A DNA stretch of 64,000 nt from JBPEWY01 sp965224095 (GTDB taxonomy: Bacteria > Bacteroidota > Bacteroidia > Flavobacteriales > Flavobacteriaceae): NCBI GenBank assembly GCA_965224095.1, contig OZ245039.1:2480001-2544000 (forward strand). The letters are read 5' to 3'. Shown piece after piece: positions 37,553-46,241 of the stretch. A program made the position numbers and the translations under genes. How positions within the stretch are numbered: the stretch's first letter is position 1; every line of letters starts with the position of its first letter. The notes under the pieces were generated by a model that searched no databases, was not told the origin of the DNA, and saw only the letters and a program-made list of their open reading frames with translations.

Positions 37553-39049
37553 TTACAAATATTTGTTTACCATCCATTTATAGCCTCCGGTTTCGGTAAA
37601 AAACAGTTTGTCTTTATTCTTCTTTAACCATTTTTTCCATTGTCTGGACGAGGTAAATTTCTTTGTGGTGTACTTGGTCAATAGTTTTTGTGCCAATTCA
37701 GATTGGTCGCCTTTTTCCAGCATTGTAACACAGGTTTCCAATAGCTTTATATCGTTGTTGGCAATAGCTAATTTTTGTAAGTCTTTATCAATTTCAACAC
37801 TATAGTGAACAAATTCTATTTCCCCGTACATTGTTTTCTTTTCTGCCACTAAGTAGCCCATATTGTCTTCGTAATGCGCCATATAAGCATTCCAATCGTT
37901 CTTATATTTCTTTATAAGTTCTTTAGGTACATAAATACTTAGAAAGTGTGTTCTGTCCGGAAACTTGGAATTTCTCTTCAAATCCACTGATTCTAAAGCG
38001 CTTAATTTTTCACCACTCATTTTCTTTACTTTAGCATCATTATATCTGTTGTGTAACTCTGTTTGAAATGCCATTTCATGCGCATAGCCTTTATCCGAAA
38101 CTCTAAAAACCAAATCCAAACCGGCAAGTTTATGCGGTGTTACCCGTTTTACAAATGGTTTCTGCCCTTTGTATTTTGCTATATAGTGAATGGCATTTAT
38201 CAACGTTTGTTTACCCGCTTCCGTTAAATGGCGCGGGTCTGCCCTATACCCCCATTGAAAAAAATTACCATGGCGCCCAATGGATACTGACTTGACCGAT
38301 TTAATACTTGGCCCGCGTGCTATGACTTCGGCATCCGGTGAATCGCCAAATCCCGGACTTGATACAAATCCTGCACCATAGCCTTTTATGGTATCTATAT
38401 CTTGCATACGCAACATAGGAACTTCATCTGTTGAAATATCCTTACCCGAATAATAGTAAAAAACTCCATTGTTATGTTTTCTGTTTTCTTTGGTCATGTT
38501 TACCTTAAAAGGTGTATTAAAAATAGGATGGGCTTCATTTATAGAGAAGGCGTGCGAATCCAAACAGTGGCATAACCAATTGATCTTAGACTTTTTGTTG
38601 CGTAAAATTGGTGCGCTTACGTTTGCAATAAGAATGGTCGCGGCATCATAGTCTTCCGATAAATAATCAGGTGGGTTATGCTCGCTCCATACTTTGGTGA
38701 TTTCTCCATCCAACTGCGGAATTAGGGCATCAAAAATGGTTACATCATGTTGGTCTGAAAGTGTTTCTTTATAATCTTCACCATAGACCAAGGTTACCGT
38801 ATTAAAGTACTGTTGTAAGAACTCGTGGAATACTTTGGCACGTTCCTTTTTTATTTCATCCCAGGTTGCTGCGACTCCTCCACTATAATAACCTAAGGGA
38901 GCATCGGGGTTTTGCCCTACAAACAGTACTTTTAAGTCTGACTTTTGTATGGGTTGATCTTGAGCCCCTACACTTAACGTAAAGCAAATTACAAAAAATA
39001 CTGCTGCTAATTTTTTTATATGTTTGAATTTTGTTACTAATTTTTTCAT
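37553..39049 (-). CDS. Secreted ThuA-like protein, cluster B
   Basis: 498-aa paralogue of the protein at 18159-19628, with a signal peptide (AAVFFVICFTLSVGAQ). Shared landmarks: LKVLFVGQNPDAPLGYYSGG, DVTIFDALIP, LSEDYDAATILIANVSAP, WLCHCLDSHAF, VSIGRHGNFFQWGYRADPRH, INAIHYIAKYKGQKPF and an almost identical C-terminus (KLFFTETGGYKWMVNKYL). These fit a glutamine-amidotransferase-like (ThuA) fold; the catalytic activity is unknown. The strong conservation of the C-terminal 40 residues between the two copies argues that this tail is functionally important. Preceded 139 bp upstream by the dsbD-alpha-like gene. Confidence 0.7.
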   Translation of the reverse strand: MKKLVTKFKHIKKLAAVFFVICFTLSVGAQDQPIQKSDLKVLFVGQNPDAPLGYYSGGVAATWDEIKKERAKVFHEFLQQYFNTVTLVYGEDYKETLSDQHDVTIFDALIPQLDGEITKVWSEHNPPDYLSEDYDAATILIANVSAPILRNKKSKINWLCHCLDSHAFSINEAHPIFNTPFKVNMTKENRKHNNGVFYYYSGKDISTDEVPMLRMQDIDTIKGYGAGFVSSPGFGDSPDAEVIARGPSIKSVKSVSIGRHGNFFQWGYRADPRHLTEAGKQTLINAIHYIAKYKGQKPFVKRVTPHKLAGLDLVFRVSDKGYAHEMAFQTELHNRYNDAKVKKMSGEKLSALESVDLKRNSKFPDRTHFLSIYVPKELIKKYKNDWNAYMAHYEDNMGYLVAEKKTMYGEIEFVHYSVEIDKDLQKLAIANNDIKLLETCVTMLEKGDQSELAQKLLTKYTTKKFTSSRQWKKWLKKNKDKLFFTETGGYKWMVNKYL

Positions 39050-39188
39050 ACGTTTAAATTTTGTGTTGTTCTGTTTTTTAAAATTTTTTCGACCTATCTG
39101 TTAAGGAAGGACAGGTTCCCGATATATTTTTTTATCAAAAAATCACTAGAACCGTCTTTGAGAAATTATTTAACTCTAAATCAACAAC

Positions 39189-39722
39189 TTATTTAATAGT
39201 TAGTTCTAAACTCTTTTTTAATTCGTTTGGGGGCAAGCAACTGTACGGGTCGCAAGCCTGATAGTTAAGTACCGCATCAAGATTAAATGTTCCTGCATAC
39301 TTGGCTTCTATTTCATAAACAAACACCAACTCATCTTTGTACACCATAATGTTGGGGTCTGCCGGATACCCATGAACGTTTGGTTCTTCTATCAATTCGG
39401 TTGAAATTGCAGCATTGTCAGACGTTAATTCCAACTCTGAGGTTATAAAATAGCCTCCCTCCGGCACATAGGCATAAATATGCCAATTGTTTTCTATCTT
39501 AATCTTTACAATAACATAGGCTTTGCTATTGGCAGCAACTTCACTTTTCATTAACACCGCGTTCATTACTACCGGATTTTCGTGACTTGTTATTCCTAAA
39601 GTAATTCTATTTGCTACAGTTTTTATTTCAGCTTGTGTTGGCTGTTGTGCAAAAGCTAATTGTACTGCTGTAACCAGGGAAAGAAACACTAAAAGTTTTA
39701 GTGATCTTGTAAAATGCTTCAT
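39189..39722 (-). CDS. DsbD N-terminal (alpha)-like periplasmic protein, cluster B
   Basis: 177-aa secreted protein (LKLLVFLSLVTAVQLAFAQQ signal) with one DsbD-alpha-like domain: ENNWHIYAYVPEGGYFIT and the terminal cysteine pair LNYQACDPYSCLPPNELKK, which resembles the CxxxxCLPP of full-length DsbD even more closely than the cluster A copy. No full DsbD or trxB is encoded in cluster B, so it must use a conduit encoded elsewhere, such as the DsbD at 23910. Confidence 0.8.
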   Translation of the reverse strand: MKHFTRSLKLLVFLSLVTAVQLAFAQQPTQAEIKTVANRITLGITSHENPVVMNAVLMKSEVAANSKAYVIVKIKIENNWHIYAYVPEGGYFITSELELTSDNAAISTELIEEPNVHGYPADPNIMVYKDELVFVYEIEAKYAGTFNLDAVLNYQACDPYSCLPPNELKKSLELTIK

Positions 39723-39834
39723 CGTATTAAAAGTTATAATTATTTATGGTATTACGCTCAGAATGCTAAAAAACCCTATAAATAAAATGTTAATTTTTGC
39801 TTAAACAAGCTGTCTGCCTTCCAAATCACTTCAT

Positions 39835-39869
39835 GAAAAAAAGAGGCTGCCAAGAAAAGACAGCCTCTA
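39835..39869 (-). terminator. Rho-independent terminator after susD, cluster B
   Basis: AGAGGCTG (39842-39849) and CAGCCTCT (39861-39868) form the stem; on the minus strand a T-run follows. It lies 35 bases past the susD stop and matches the post-susD hairpin of cluster A in position. Confidence 0.8.
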
Positions 39870-39903
39870 TACTTTAACTGTAGGCGTTAAAATGCCAACA
39901 GCT

Positions 39904-41343
39904 TTAATTATCCGTATAACCCGGGTTTTGCTCTAATTTCGTATTACCGCCCCGGGCATCTCTGGGTATTGGTAAGACCATTTTTTCTACATTATTCAAT
40001 TCAGGTTTTATAGTGGTAGCGTCAAGGTCTCCCAATCTGTCATAGCGCACTAAATCAAACCATGGCGTACCATTTTCTGCAAATATTTCCAATAATTTTT
40101 CTGTACGTATATCTTCCAGAAGAGTTGCCTTGTCAGACAATACCCTGTCGGGCATATTGGCACGTTGGCGAATGGTATTTAAGCTGCCCAAAGCTACATT
40201 CAAGTCGCCACCGGAGCGTCTGGCCTCTGCTTCGGCATGTATTAAATATACTTCTGCCAAACGCATATGATAAATTAAAGCGGCTTCGGTAAGGAAATCT
40301 GTAATAATGTATTTAAAATTTCCAAAGGCTGCTCCGGAATCAAACCTATAGGTATCTATAAAACGGCTATCGTACCCCTCGGTGAATAGTGGTTGATTTC
40401 CAGGCGCGGGATCCTGGGCATCTGCCAAAGCGATAAATAACGGGGAGCTACTCGCAGAAAAACTGGAAAAGGTAAATGGGTTACCATATCCCTCTCCTGA
40501 AAAACCATTCAAGAATGGTGCAAAAAGAACTTCTGTTGAGTTAAGCTTATCACTATAAATATCTTTATAAGTTGGGCTAAGGGCATATCCCCCAGGACTA
40601 TTTATAACATCCAAAGCGGTACTTGCCGCATTGGTATAGTCTCCCATATATAAATATACATTTGCTAAAATCGATTTTGCCGTAATTGCAGAAACATAAA
40701 AAGTTTCTCTTCTATCGGAACCCTTGTTGGCACCAAAGGTCAAATCGGCAATAATGGCATCGTACGACTCTTGCACGGTTTTTCTTGGAAATTCTTCAAA
40801 CCCTCTAATTGGTGATTGGGATACCACAATGCCATATTGCGAGTTTAAATCAAAAAAGTAACCATACGTACGCAAGAGTAAAAAATGTGCATAGCCTCTT
40901 AAGGTTTTGGCTTCGGCCAACATAAGTGCTACTTCACCTTCAGACATATCCTTGGCATTTCCTTTTTCGAGCTGATCAATCAAGAAATTACTGTTGTTAA
41001 TAGCCAAATACATTTCTCTATAGATTCCCGTCACTAATAGATTATCTGTTTGAACGTCATTCTCTGCAAAACCTACCGATCCGAAAAAAACACCGGCTTG
41101 ATACCCCGATGCCAACTCTTGGCCACCAAATAATGCAATCAAATTAAAGGATCTAAAAGAAATGTATGTTTTATTAAGCAAAGCCTGTGCGGATGATCTA
41201 TTGTTTACCACATTGTTTTCAGTCAACAGGTATTCTGGCTCTATCTCATCTATACTACAGCCAACTGAACCTATCAGTAGTAAAATGAGAATGCTGCATT
41301 TTATAATACTATTGTTAATTTTATTTTTAAATATATTCTTCAT
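39904..41343 (-). CDS. SusD/RagB-family surface lipoprotein, cluster B
   Basis: 479-aa lipoprotein with lipobox GSVGC (Cys29). SusD landmarks: NNRSSAQALLNKTY near 45, LAEAKTLRGYAHFLLLRTYGY near 150, a central region YHMRLAEVYLIHAEAEARR near 350, IRTEKLLEIFAENGTPWFDLVRYDRLG near 420 and the C-terminal VLPIPRDARGGNTKLEQNPGY. It follows its susC partner by 11 bp. Sequence similarity to the cluster A SusD is limited to family motifs, so the two importers probably bind different ligands. Confidence 0.94.
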   Translation of the reverse strand: MKNIFKNKINNSIIKCSILILLLIGSVGCSIDEIEPEYLLTENNVVNNRSSAQALLNKTYISFRSFNLIALFGGQELASGYQAGVFFGSVGFAENDVQTDNLLVTGIYREMYLAINNSNFLIDQLEKGNAKDMSEGEVALMLAEAKTLRGYAHFLLLRTYGYFFDLNSQYGIVVSQSPIRGFEEFPRKTVQESYDAIIADLTFGANKGSDRRETFYVSAITAKSILANVYLYMGDYTNAASTALDVINSPGGYALSPTYKDIYSDKLNSTEVLFAPFLNGFSGEGYGNPFTFSSFSASSSPLFIALADAQDPAPGNQPLFTEGYDSRFIDTYRFDSGAAFGNFKYIITDFLTEAALIYHMRLAEVYLIHAEAEARRSGGDLNVALGSLNTIRQRANMPDRVLSDKATLLEDIRTEKLLEIFAENGTPWFDLVRYDRLGDLDATTIKPELNNVEKMVLPIPRDARGGNTKLEQNPGYTDN

Positions 41344-41354
41344 TTTAACAAATT

Positions 41355-44300
41355 TTAAAATTGAACTCTAATACCTAAACTCCACGATTTGGCCAATGGG
41401 TAGGGATCATTATTTGCTGTGCTTCCACCGGGGCTGGCGAACCCGCCTGAAAGTGCTTCCGGATCAATGCCCGGAAACTTGGTTCCGGTCCATAAATTAA
41501 ACCCGGATAAAGAAAGAGACATATTGTCCAAACCAATATTCTTTAATACTTCCTTAGGCATATTATAAGATAGAGCAAGCGTTTTTAATCTGATATAGGA
41601 CGCATCATGAACTACACGATCTGATCGAAGAGTGTAATTAAAATTTGGATCCGCAACCGAAGATTTTGCATACTTGGCATCAAGATTGTCCGGTGTCCAG
41701 ATATTGTTGTATAATCTTGCATCATAATTTTTATAGGGGTTTAAAAGCTTATTAAATGAATTAAAAGGCCCCCATTGGGCTTCTGCCCCTTTTGAGAAGG
41801 TAAATAAAGTAGATAGCTGGAATTGCTTATAGGTAAACGTCGAGTTAAAGCCTCCAAAGAAATCGGCTTGCGAACTACCTAAATTAACTTGGTCTTCTTC
41901 TAATGTTATTTTGCCATCTCCATTAATGTCCCTATAACGGTAATCGCCCGGACCCGTACCTCGATACTGGTAAATACCATCATCGGCCAAATTATTAAAT
42001 TCATCTACTTCTGCCTGGTTGCGGAATATGCCATCTACAATATACCCTTTTATAAGATTTACCTCTTTTCCTATTTCGTAACTATCGGCAAAAAAGTCGT
42101 TGGCTTCCGTTAAAATAAAATCGTTTAAAACATTTCTATTTCGTGAAATATTAAGCATTGCCGACCATGTAAAATCTTCTGAACGAACAATATCGCCACC
42201 AAGCGACAATTCGACACCCTTGTTAGTAATATCAGCAAAGTTTGCGGTATAAGTAAGGGCACCTGTTTCTAACGGGAAAAATGTCGGCAGTAATGCTCCT
42301 GTTGTTTCTCTGTTGTAAACATCTATACTGCCTGTTAACCTATTATTAAAGAACTTAAAGTCTAACCCAAAGTTATGTTCCCGGGTCTCTTCCCACCCGA
42401 TATCCAGGTTTGGCAAGACACCATTTAAACCAACTGCCGCCTGACCATTATAAAGTGCAGTTTCAGGACGATCTCCTGATGCAAAAAATTGCAGGAACAA
42501 AAAGTCTCTTAGGTTGTTGGAACCGGTTTGCCCATAACCAGCCCTGAGGTTTAAATAATTTACAAAAGACTTCTCTTTAAAAAAATCTTCGTTGGTAATG
42601 GTCCAACTACCTGATATTGATGGGAAAAGCGCATCCTGGTTCTGTGGCCCGAATTTACTGGATCGGTCTCTTCTTAAGGCAGCTGTTAAAAAGTACTTGC
42701 TATCGTAATTGTAACTTACACGACCTAAGGCTGAATTTAGTCCGCTTTCAGTAATAGAAGACCCCGTTCCCGTAACATCTTCTGCATTCTGGGCCAGGAC
42801 GAGTACATTATCATCTGGAAAACCTACATAGAAACTAACTTCCCTATCGGTGTAAAACCGTTCAAAAGTTAAACCGGCCATAACGGAAATATTGTGCTTA
42901 CCAAAGCTATTGGTATAGGTCAATAGATGATTGGTACCCAAATTGGTATTGATGACACTTGAATTGGTCAGGGCGGCACGTCGAGTATCTAAAGGAGGTC
43001 TATAACCCTGTGAACTTCTAGGAGTAAATCTACGGCCATCGGTATTAAATCTTCCCAAGGTGACATCCGACCGTAAGGTCACATTTTTAATAGGTTTAAT
43101 TTCTACATACGCACTTCCTAAAATGTTTAGCGATTTATTAACAATATCCGAACCGGTTATGTCTGCCAGCGGATTAGCACTTAAAAATCCCCCCCAGCCG
43201 GGCAACAAGGCAAAACTTCCATCTTCATCAAAAGGCTCTAAGTCCGGTCGGGCATTTAAATTTTTGTTTAAGCTTCCTGTGTAGCTGCCGCCACCTGATT
43301 TAAACTTTAAGTATCCTAAATTGGCATTTACACCTACGGTTATGGCATCATTTACTTCAGAGTCTATGGCAAATTGTAAATTATAGTTGTTTAGAATATC
43401 ATTTCTAACAAGCCCCTCCTGGGAGGTATGGCCAAAGCCGAACGAATAATTTGTAGATTTGTTGCCCCCGCTAATGGTAATGTTGTTTCTATGCGTAAAG
43501 GTACTATTTCTGTACACCAAATCGGCCCAATCGGTGTCTGCGGTCCCAAAACCAGCATCGACCAAGCCGTTAAACGTCAGTTGACCCGTTGAAGGATCCA
43601 ATGAAATATCTGCAATATCGCTGAATCGATTATACACCGAAAATACCGAAAAACTACCATTATTGGCGGCATCTACACTATTTCTCAATAAATCTTCAGC
43701 CGTTTCCTTGTACTGTGCCGTATTCATATAGTTAATTCTGCCAATAGGTTTGGAAACAATAACATCTGAATTTATGGTTACTTTAGCATCCCGGTTTTTT
43801 CTACCGCGTTTGGTCTTTACGATAATGACCCCATTTACCCCACGAGATCCATATATTGCTGTGGCCGCCGCATCTTTTAACACGTCTATACTCTCAATAT
43901 TATCTGGATTGATTGAAAGTAATGGGTTTTCGGTTACTGCATTACCAGTCCCTCCTATATCCTGCGTTGGGTTTGTTTGAAATGGCACCCCGTCTATTAC
44001 AAATAACGGCTCGTTATCCGCACCGGAAAATGGCGAGGTAATACCGCGAATGTTAATATCAACGCCTGATCCCGGCCGTCCAGATCTTTCTAAAACCAAA
44101 ACTCCTTTTGCCAAACCGGCTAAACCACGGTCGAAACTTGCATTGTTGGCAAGATTACTATTGACAGTCTCTGCTTTTACAGAACTAATCGCAGCGGTTA
44201 CCTCGCCACGTTTTTTTGTACCATATCCTACTACAACAACTTCATTGAGCTCCGAAACTTCTGCTTCCATCACCACATCGATCCGCGTACGACCGGCAAC

Positions 44301-44882
44301 CAAAATTTCCTGGGTTTTAAAGCCAATGCCCGAAAACTGTAATGTTACGCTTTCATTTTTATTGACAAGTATTTGGTATTTACCTTCAAAGTCAGTAACT
44401 GTACCTTTTACAGGATACTCTTTGTAAATTACGGTAATCCCAGGAATTGGGGCACTTTCAGCATCGGTGACCGTACCTTCTACGAGCATGGTATCCTGAT
44501 TGACAACGTTCCCCGATTTTTTTTGAACGACTACGGTATTGTTGTTTCTAAACTCAAAGGTGCAGGCAATGGGATCCAGCACTCTTTTTAGTAGTACATT
44601 TGCCTTGACCCTCCCCTTTTGTAAAAGGAATTTGGGTGCATCAACAAAATGTTTCTCGTTGTATACAAATGTGTATTCCGTTTGTTCGCGGATTAGGCCA
44701 AATATGTGTTCCAAAGAGACCTCCTGGTCAAACTTTACCACAATTTCTGCATTCTGAGAATTTCCTTTATTGGGGGCCAGTGCCATCAAAGTGGAACAAA
44801 ACAAGAAAATAAAGGTTCTCATAATTAGTCTGAGCAGTCTTATTTTATATGACAATAAGACCATTGGTGATTTTAAATTCAT
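41355..44882 (-). CDS. SusC/RagA TonB-dependent outer-membrane importer with STN domain, cluster B
   Basis: 1175 aa, exactly the length of the cluster A SusC. Order: signal region (MRTFIFLFCSTLMALAP), STN domain (~50-120: EVSLEHIFGLIREQTEYTFVYN), carboxypeptidase-regulatory-like domain (VEGTVTDAESAPIPGITV, ~131-215), SusC box NEVVVVGYGTKKRG, plug with NIRGITSPF, FVIDGVPF and LKDAAATAIYGSRGVNGVIIV, and a large barrel ending KSWSLGIRVQF. The STN domain shows it signals through the adjacent FecR. A leader hairpin lies between fecR and this gene. Confidence 0.95.
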   Translation of the reverse strand: MNLKSPMVLLSYKIRLLRLIMRTFIFLFCSTLMALAPNKGNSQNAEIVVKFDQEVSLEHIFGLIREQTEYTFVYNEKHFVDAPKFLLQKGRVKANVLLKRVLDPIACTFEFRNNNTVVVQKKSGNVVNQDTMLVEGTVTDAESAPIPGITVIYKEYPVKGTVTDFEGKYQILVNKNESVTLQFSGIGFKTQEILVAGRTRIDVVMEAEVSELNEVVVVGYGTKKRGEVTAAISSVKAETVNSNLANNASFDRGLAGLAKGVLVLERSGRPGSGVDINIRGITSPFSGADNEPLFVIDGVPFQTNPTQDIGGTGNAVTENPLLSINPDNIESIDVLKDAAATAIYGSRGVNGVIIVKTKRGRKNRDAKVTINSDVIVSKPIGRINYMNTAQYKETAEDLLRNSVDAANNGSFSVFSVYNRFSDIADISLDPSTGQLTFNGLVDAGFGTADTDWADLVYRNSTFTHRNNITISGGNKSTNYSFGFGHTSQEGLVRNDILNNYNLQFAIDSEVNDAITVGVNANLGYLKFKSGGGSYTGSLNKNLNARPDLEPFDEDGSFALLPGWGGFLSANPLADITGSDIVNKSLNILGSAYVEIKPIKNVTLRSDVTLGRFNTDGRRFTPRSSQGYRPPLDTRRAALTNSSVINTNLGTNHLLTYTNSFGKHNISVMAGLTFERFYTDREVSFYVGFPDDNVLVLAQNAEDVTGTGSSITESGLNSALGRVSYNYDSKYFLTAALRRDRSSKFGPQNQDALFPSISGSWTITNEDFFKEKSFVNYLNLRAGYGQTGSNNLRDFLFLQFFASGDRPETALYNGQAAVGLNGVLPNLDIGWEETREHNFGLDFKFFNNRLTGSIDVYNRETTGALLPTFFPLETGALTYTANFADITNKGVELSLGGDIVRSEDFTWSAMLNISRNRNVLNDFILTEANDFFADSYEIGKEVNLIKGYIVDGIFRNQAEVDEFNNLADDGIYQYRGTGPGDYRYRDINGDGKITLEEDQVNLGSSQADFFGGFNSTFTYKQFQLSTLFTFSKGAEAQWGPFNSFNKLLNPYKNYDARLYNNIWTPDNLDAKYAKSSVADPNFNYTLRSDRVVHDASYIRLKTLALSYNMPKEVLKNIGLDNMSLSLSGFNLWTGTKFPGIDPEALSGGFASPGGSTANNDPYPLAKSWSLGIRVQF

Positions 44883-44940
44883 AAATTTGTATTGAGTTAG
44901 TTAGACATCATTTTTGTGTTAATTAATTCAATTGAATCTA

Positions 44941-44983
44941 AAGGGTTCCATTATATCTGTGGTAAGTGACTAGTGGAATCCTT
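44941..44983 (-). other. Stem-loop in the fecR-susC intergenic region, cluster B
   Basis: AGGGTTCCA (44942-44950) pairs with TGGAATCCT (44974-44982) with one G-T pair, loop ~23 nt. It sits in the 109-bp gap between fecR and susC, the same position as the stem-loop at 9603-9645. Possibly an attenuator or processing site. Confidence 0.45.
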
Positions 44984-44991
44984 CTTTCATT

Positions 44992-46146
44992 TTATTTTAC
45001 TACGATTTTTTTGTTCTTTATTTCAAAATCCACGTCTCCGGTCATTTCAATATTGTCAAGCAGTTCGACGATGTTGTCGCTTCTTTTCAAAAAACCTGAG
45101 AACACCTCATTTTTCCTTTCGTCGTTTTCATAGGTTATCTCCAGGTCATACCATCTTGAAAGGGTTTTTAGCATGGATTCCAAAGATTCCTTTTTAAACA
45201 TAAAATAGCCATTTTTCCATGCTATTGCTTGAGCAACATCAACCTTATATACTTCAATGAGTTCCGACCTCTTTCCTATTTTGGATTGTTGTCCGGGTTT
45301 CAAAACCTTGTTGATGATATCATTACCTATGGCTACACTTCCTTCGACAAGGGTCGTGTAACTACTTTCTTCATTTTGATAGGCCCTAACGTTAAATTCT
45401 GTTCCAAGCACCTCAATTCGCTGTATCTGATTCTTCACCCTGAAAGGGGCTCCATCATGGTGTTCACTTGGTGAAACATCAAAATAAGCTTCCCCATATA
45501 ATAGCTCCACCACCCTGGTTTCACCTTTGACAAAACTCAATGGGTATTTGAGCTTGGAATCAGAATTGAGCCATACTTTAGTGCCATCGGACAACTGAAC
45601 AAAAAACTCCCCGCCTCTTGGAACGGTCAAATAGTTGTACTGTACTACACTGTTGACATTCTTGGCATCGGAATAGACCAGGCTTTCCCCATCACTTTTC
45701 CTTCCTAAAAGATTGTACTCCTTTCCTTTTTCAAGGACTACCTGCTCACCACTTTCCAATGTCAATACTGCCTTGTCGATCCCTGGCATAATGGCTTGCT
45801 GTTTGACCACTGTGTTCAGTGCATCACTTGTGTTCGATTGATAAAAAGTCAAGAGTATTACCGCCATGAATGCAAAGATACCCGCAGCGGCCACATACCT
45901 CCAAGGCCTAAATTTGACCACCTTGCCCTTGGGTACTTCAATTTTAGCCAAAATGCGGTTCCAAATTTTAGTATTGGGCCCTTGTCGTAGGGCCTCGATT
46001 TCATCCACAGTATAATTTATCAGGACATAATCGTTAAACACATCCCGGTTACCTTCATTTATCCAATCAACCAAAACCTTGGCTTCATCTTCAGATAACT
46101 GTAGATCAAAGTATTTGGTGATTAATTTTTTAATTTGTTTGTTCAC
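44992..46146 (-). CDS. FecR-family anti-sigma / transmembrane sensor, cluster B
   Basis: 384-aa anti-sigma factor from GTG 46146 (MNKQIKKLITKYFDLQLSEDE). The frame stays open to a TTG at 46179, but that would place the -10 box inside the gene; the GTG leaves exactly the same 23-base spacing to the candidate promoter as in cluster A. One transmembrane helix (AAAGIFAFMAVILLTFYQ, ~83-100), FecR domain with YNYLTVPRGGEFFVQLSD and KVWLNSDSKLKYPLSF, C-terminal DUF4974-like domain (~310-384). It clearly parallels the cluster A FecR, including identical blocks such as KVWLNSDSKLKYP and VELLYGEAYFDVSPS. Confidence 0.92.
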   Translation of the reverse strand: MNKQIKKLITKYFDLQLSEDEAKVLVDWINEGNRDVFNDYVLINYTVDEIEALRQGPNTKIWNRILAKIEVPKGKVVKFRPWRYVAAAGIFAFMAVILLTFYQSNTSDALNTVVKQQAIMPGIDKAVLTLESGEQVVLEKGKEYNLLGRKSDGESLVYSDAKNVNSVVQYNYLTVPRGGEFFVQLSDGTKVWLNSDSKLKYPLSFVKGETRVVELLYGEAYFDVSPSEHHDGAPFRVKNQIQRIEVLGTEFNVRAYQNEESSYTTLVEGSVAIGNDIINKVLKPGQQSKIGKRSELIEVYKVDVAQAIAWKNGYFMFKKESLESMLKTLSRWYDLEITYENDERKNEVFSGFLKRSDNIVELLDNIEMTGDVDFEIKNKKIVVK

Positions 46147-46169
46147 TATTCTTTTATATATACCTATAT

Positions 46170-46197
46170 TACGGCTCAAACTTTATATACGCCTACT
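46170..46197 (-). promoter_or_regulatory. Candidate ECF-sigma promoter upstream of cluster B fecR
   Basis: Reading the minus strand: TAGGC (near 46195) and CGTAATA with CGTA ending at 46170, 23 bases before the GTG start at 46146. Spacing between boxes is 22 bases, versus 21 in cluster A. Similar sequence plus identical distance to the start makes this a credible FecI-type promoter. Confidence 0.45.
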
Positions 46198-46241
46198 TTT
46201 TTTGATTTTTTTTAAAAAAAAATTATGTTTGTTTTAATAGC

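Noticed and set aside
46147..46179. TTG start for cluster B FecR
   Set aside because: It places the candidate -10 box inside the gene; the GTG at 46146 gives the same promoter spacing as cluster A and a family-like N-terminus.
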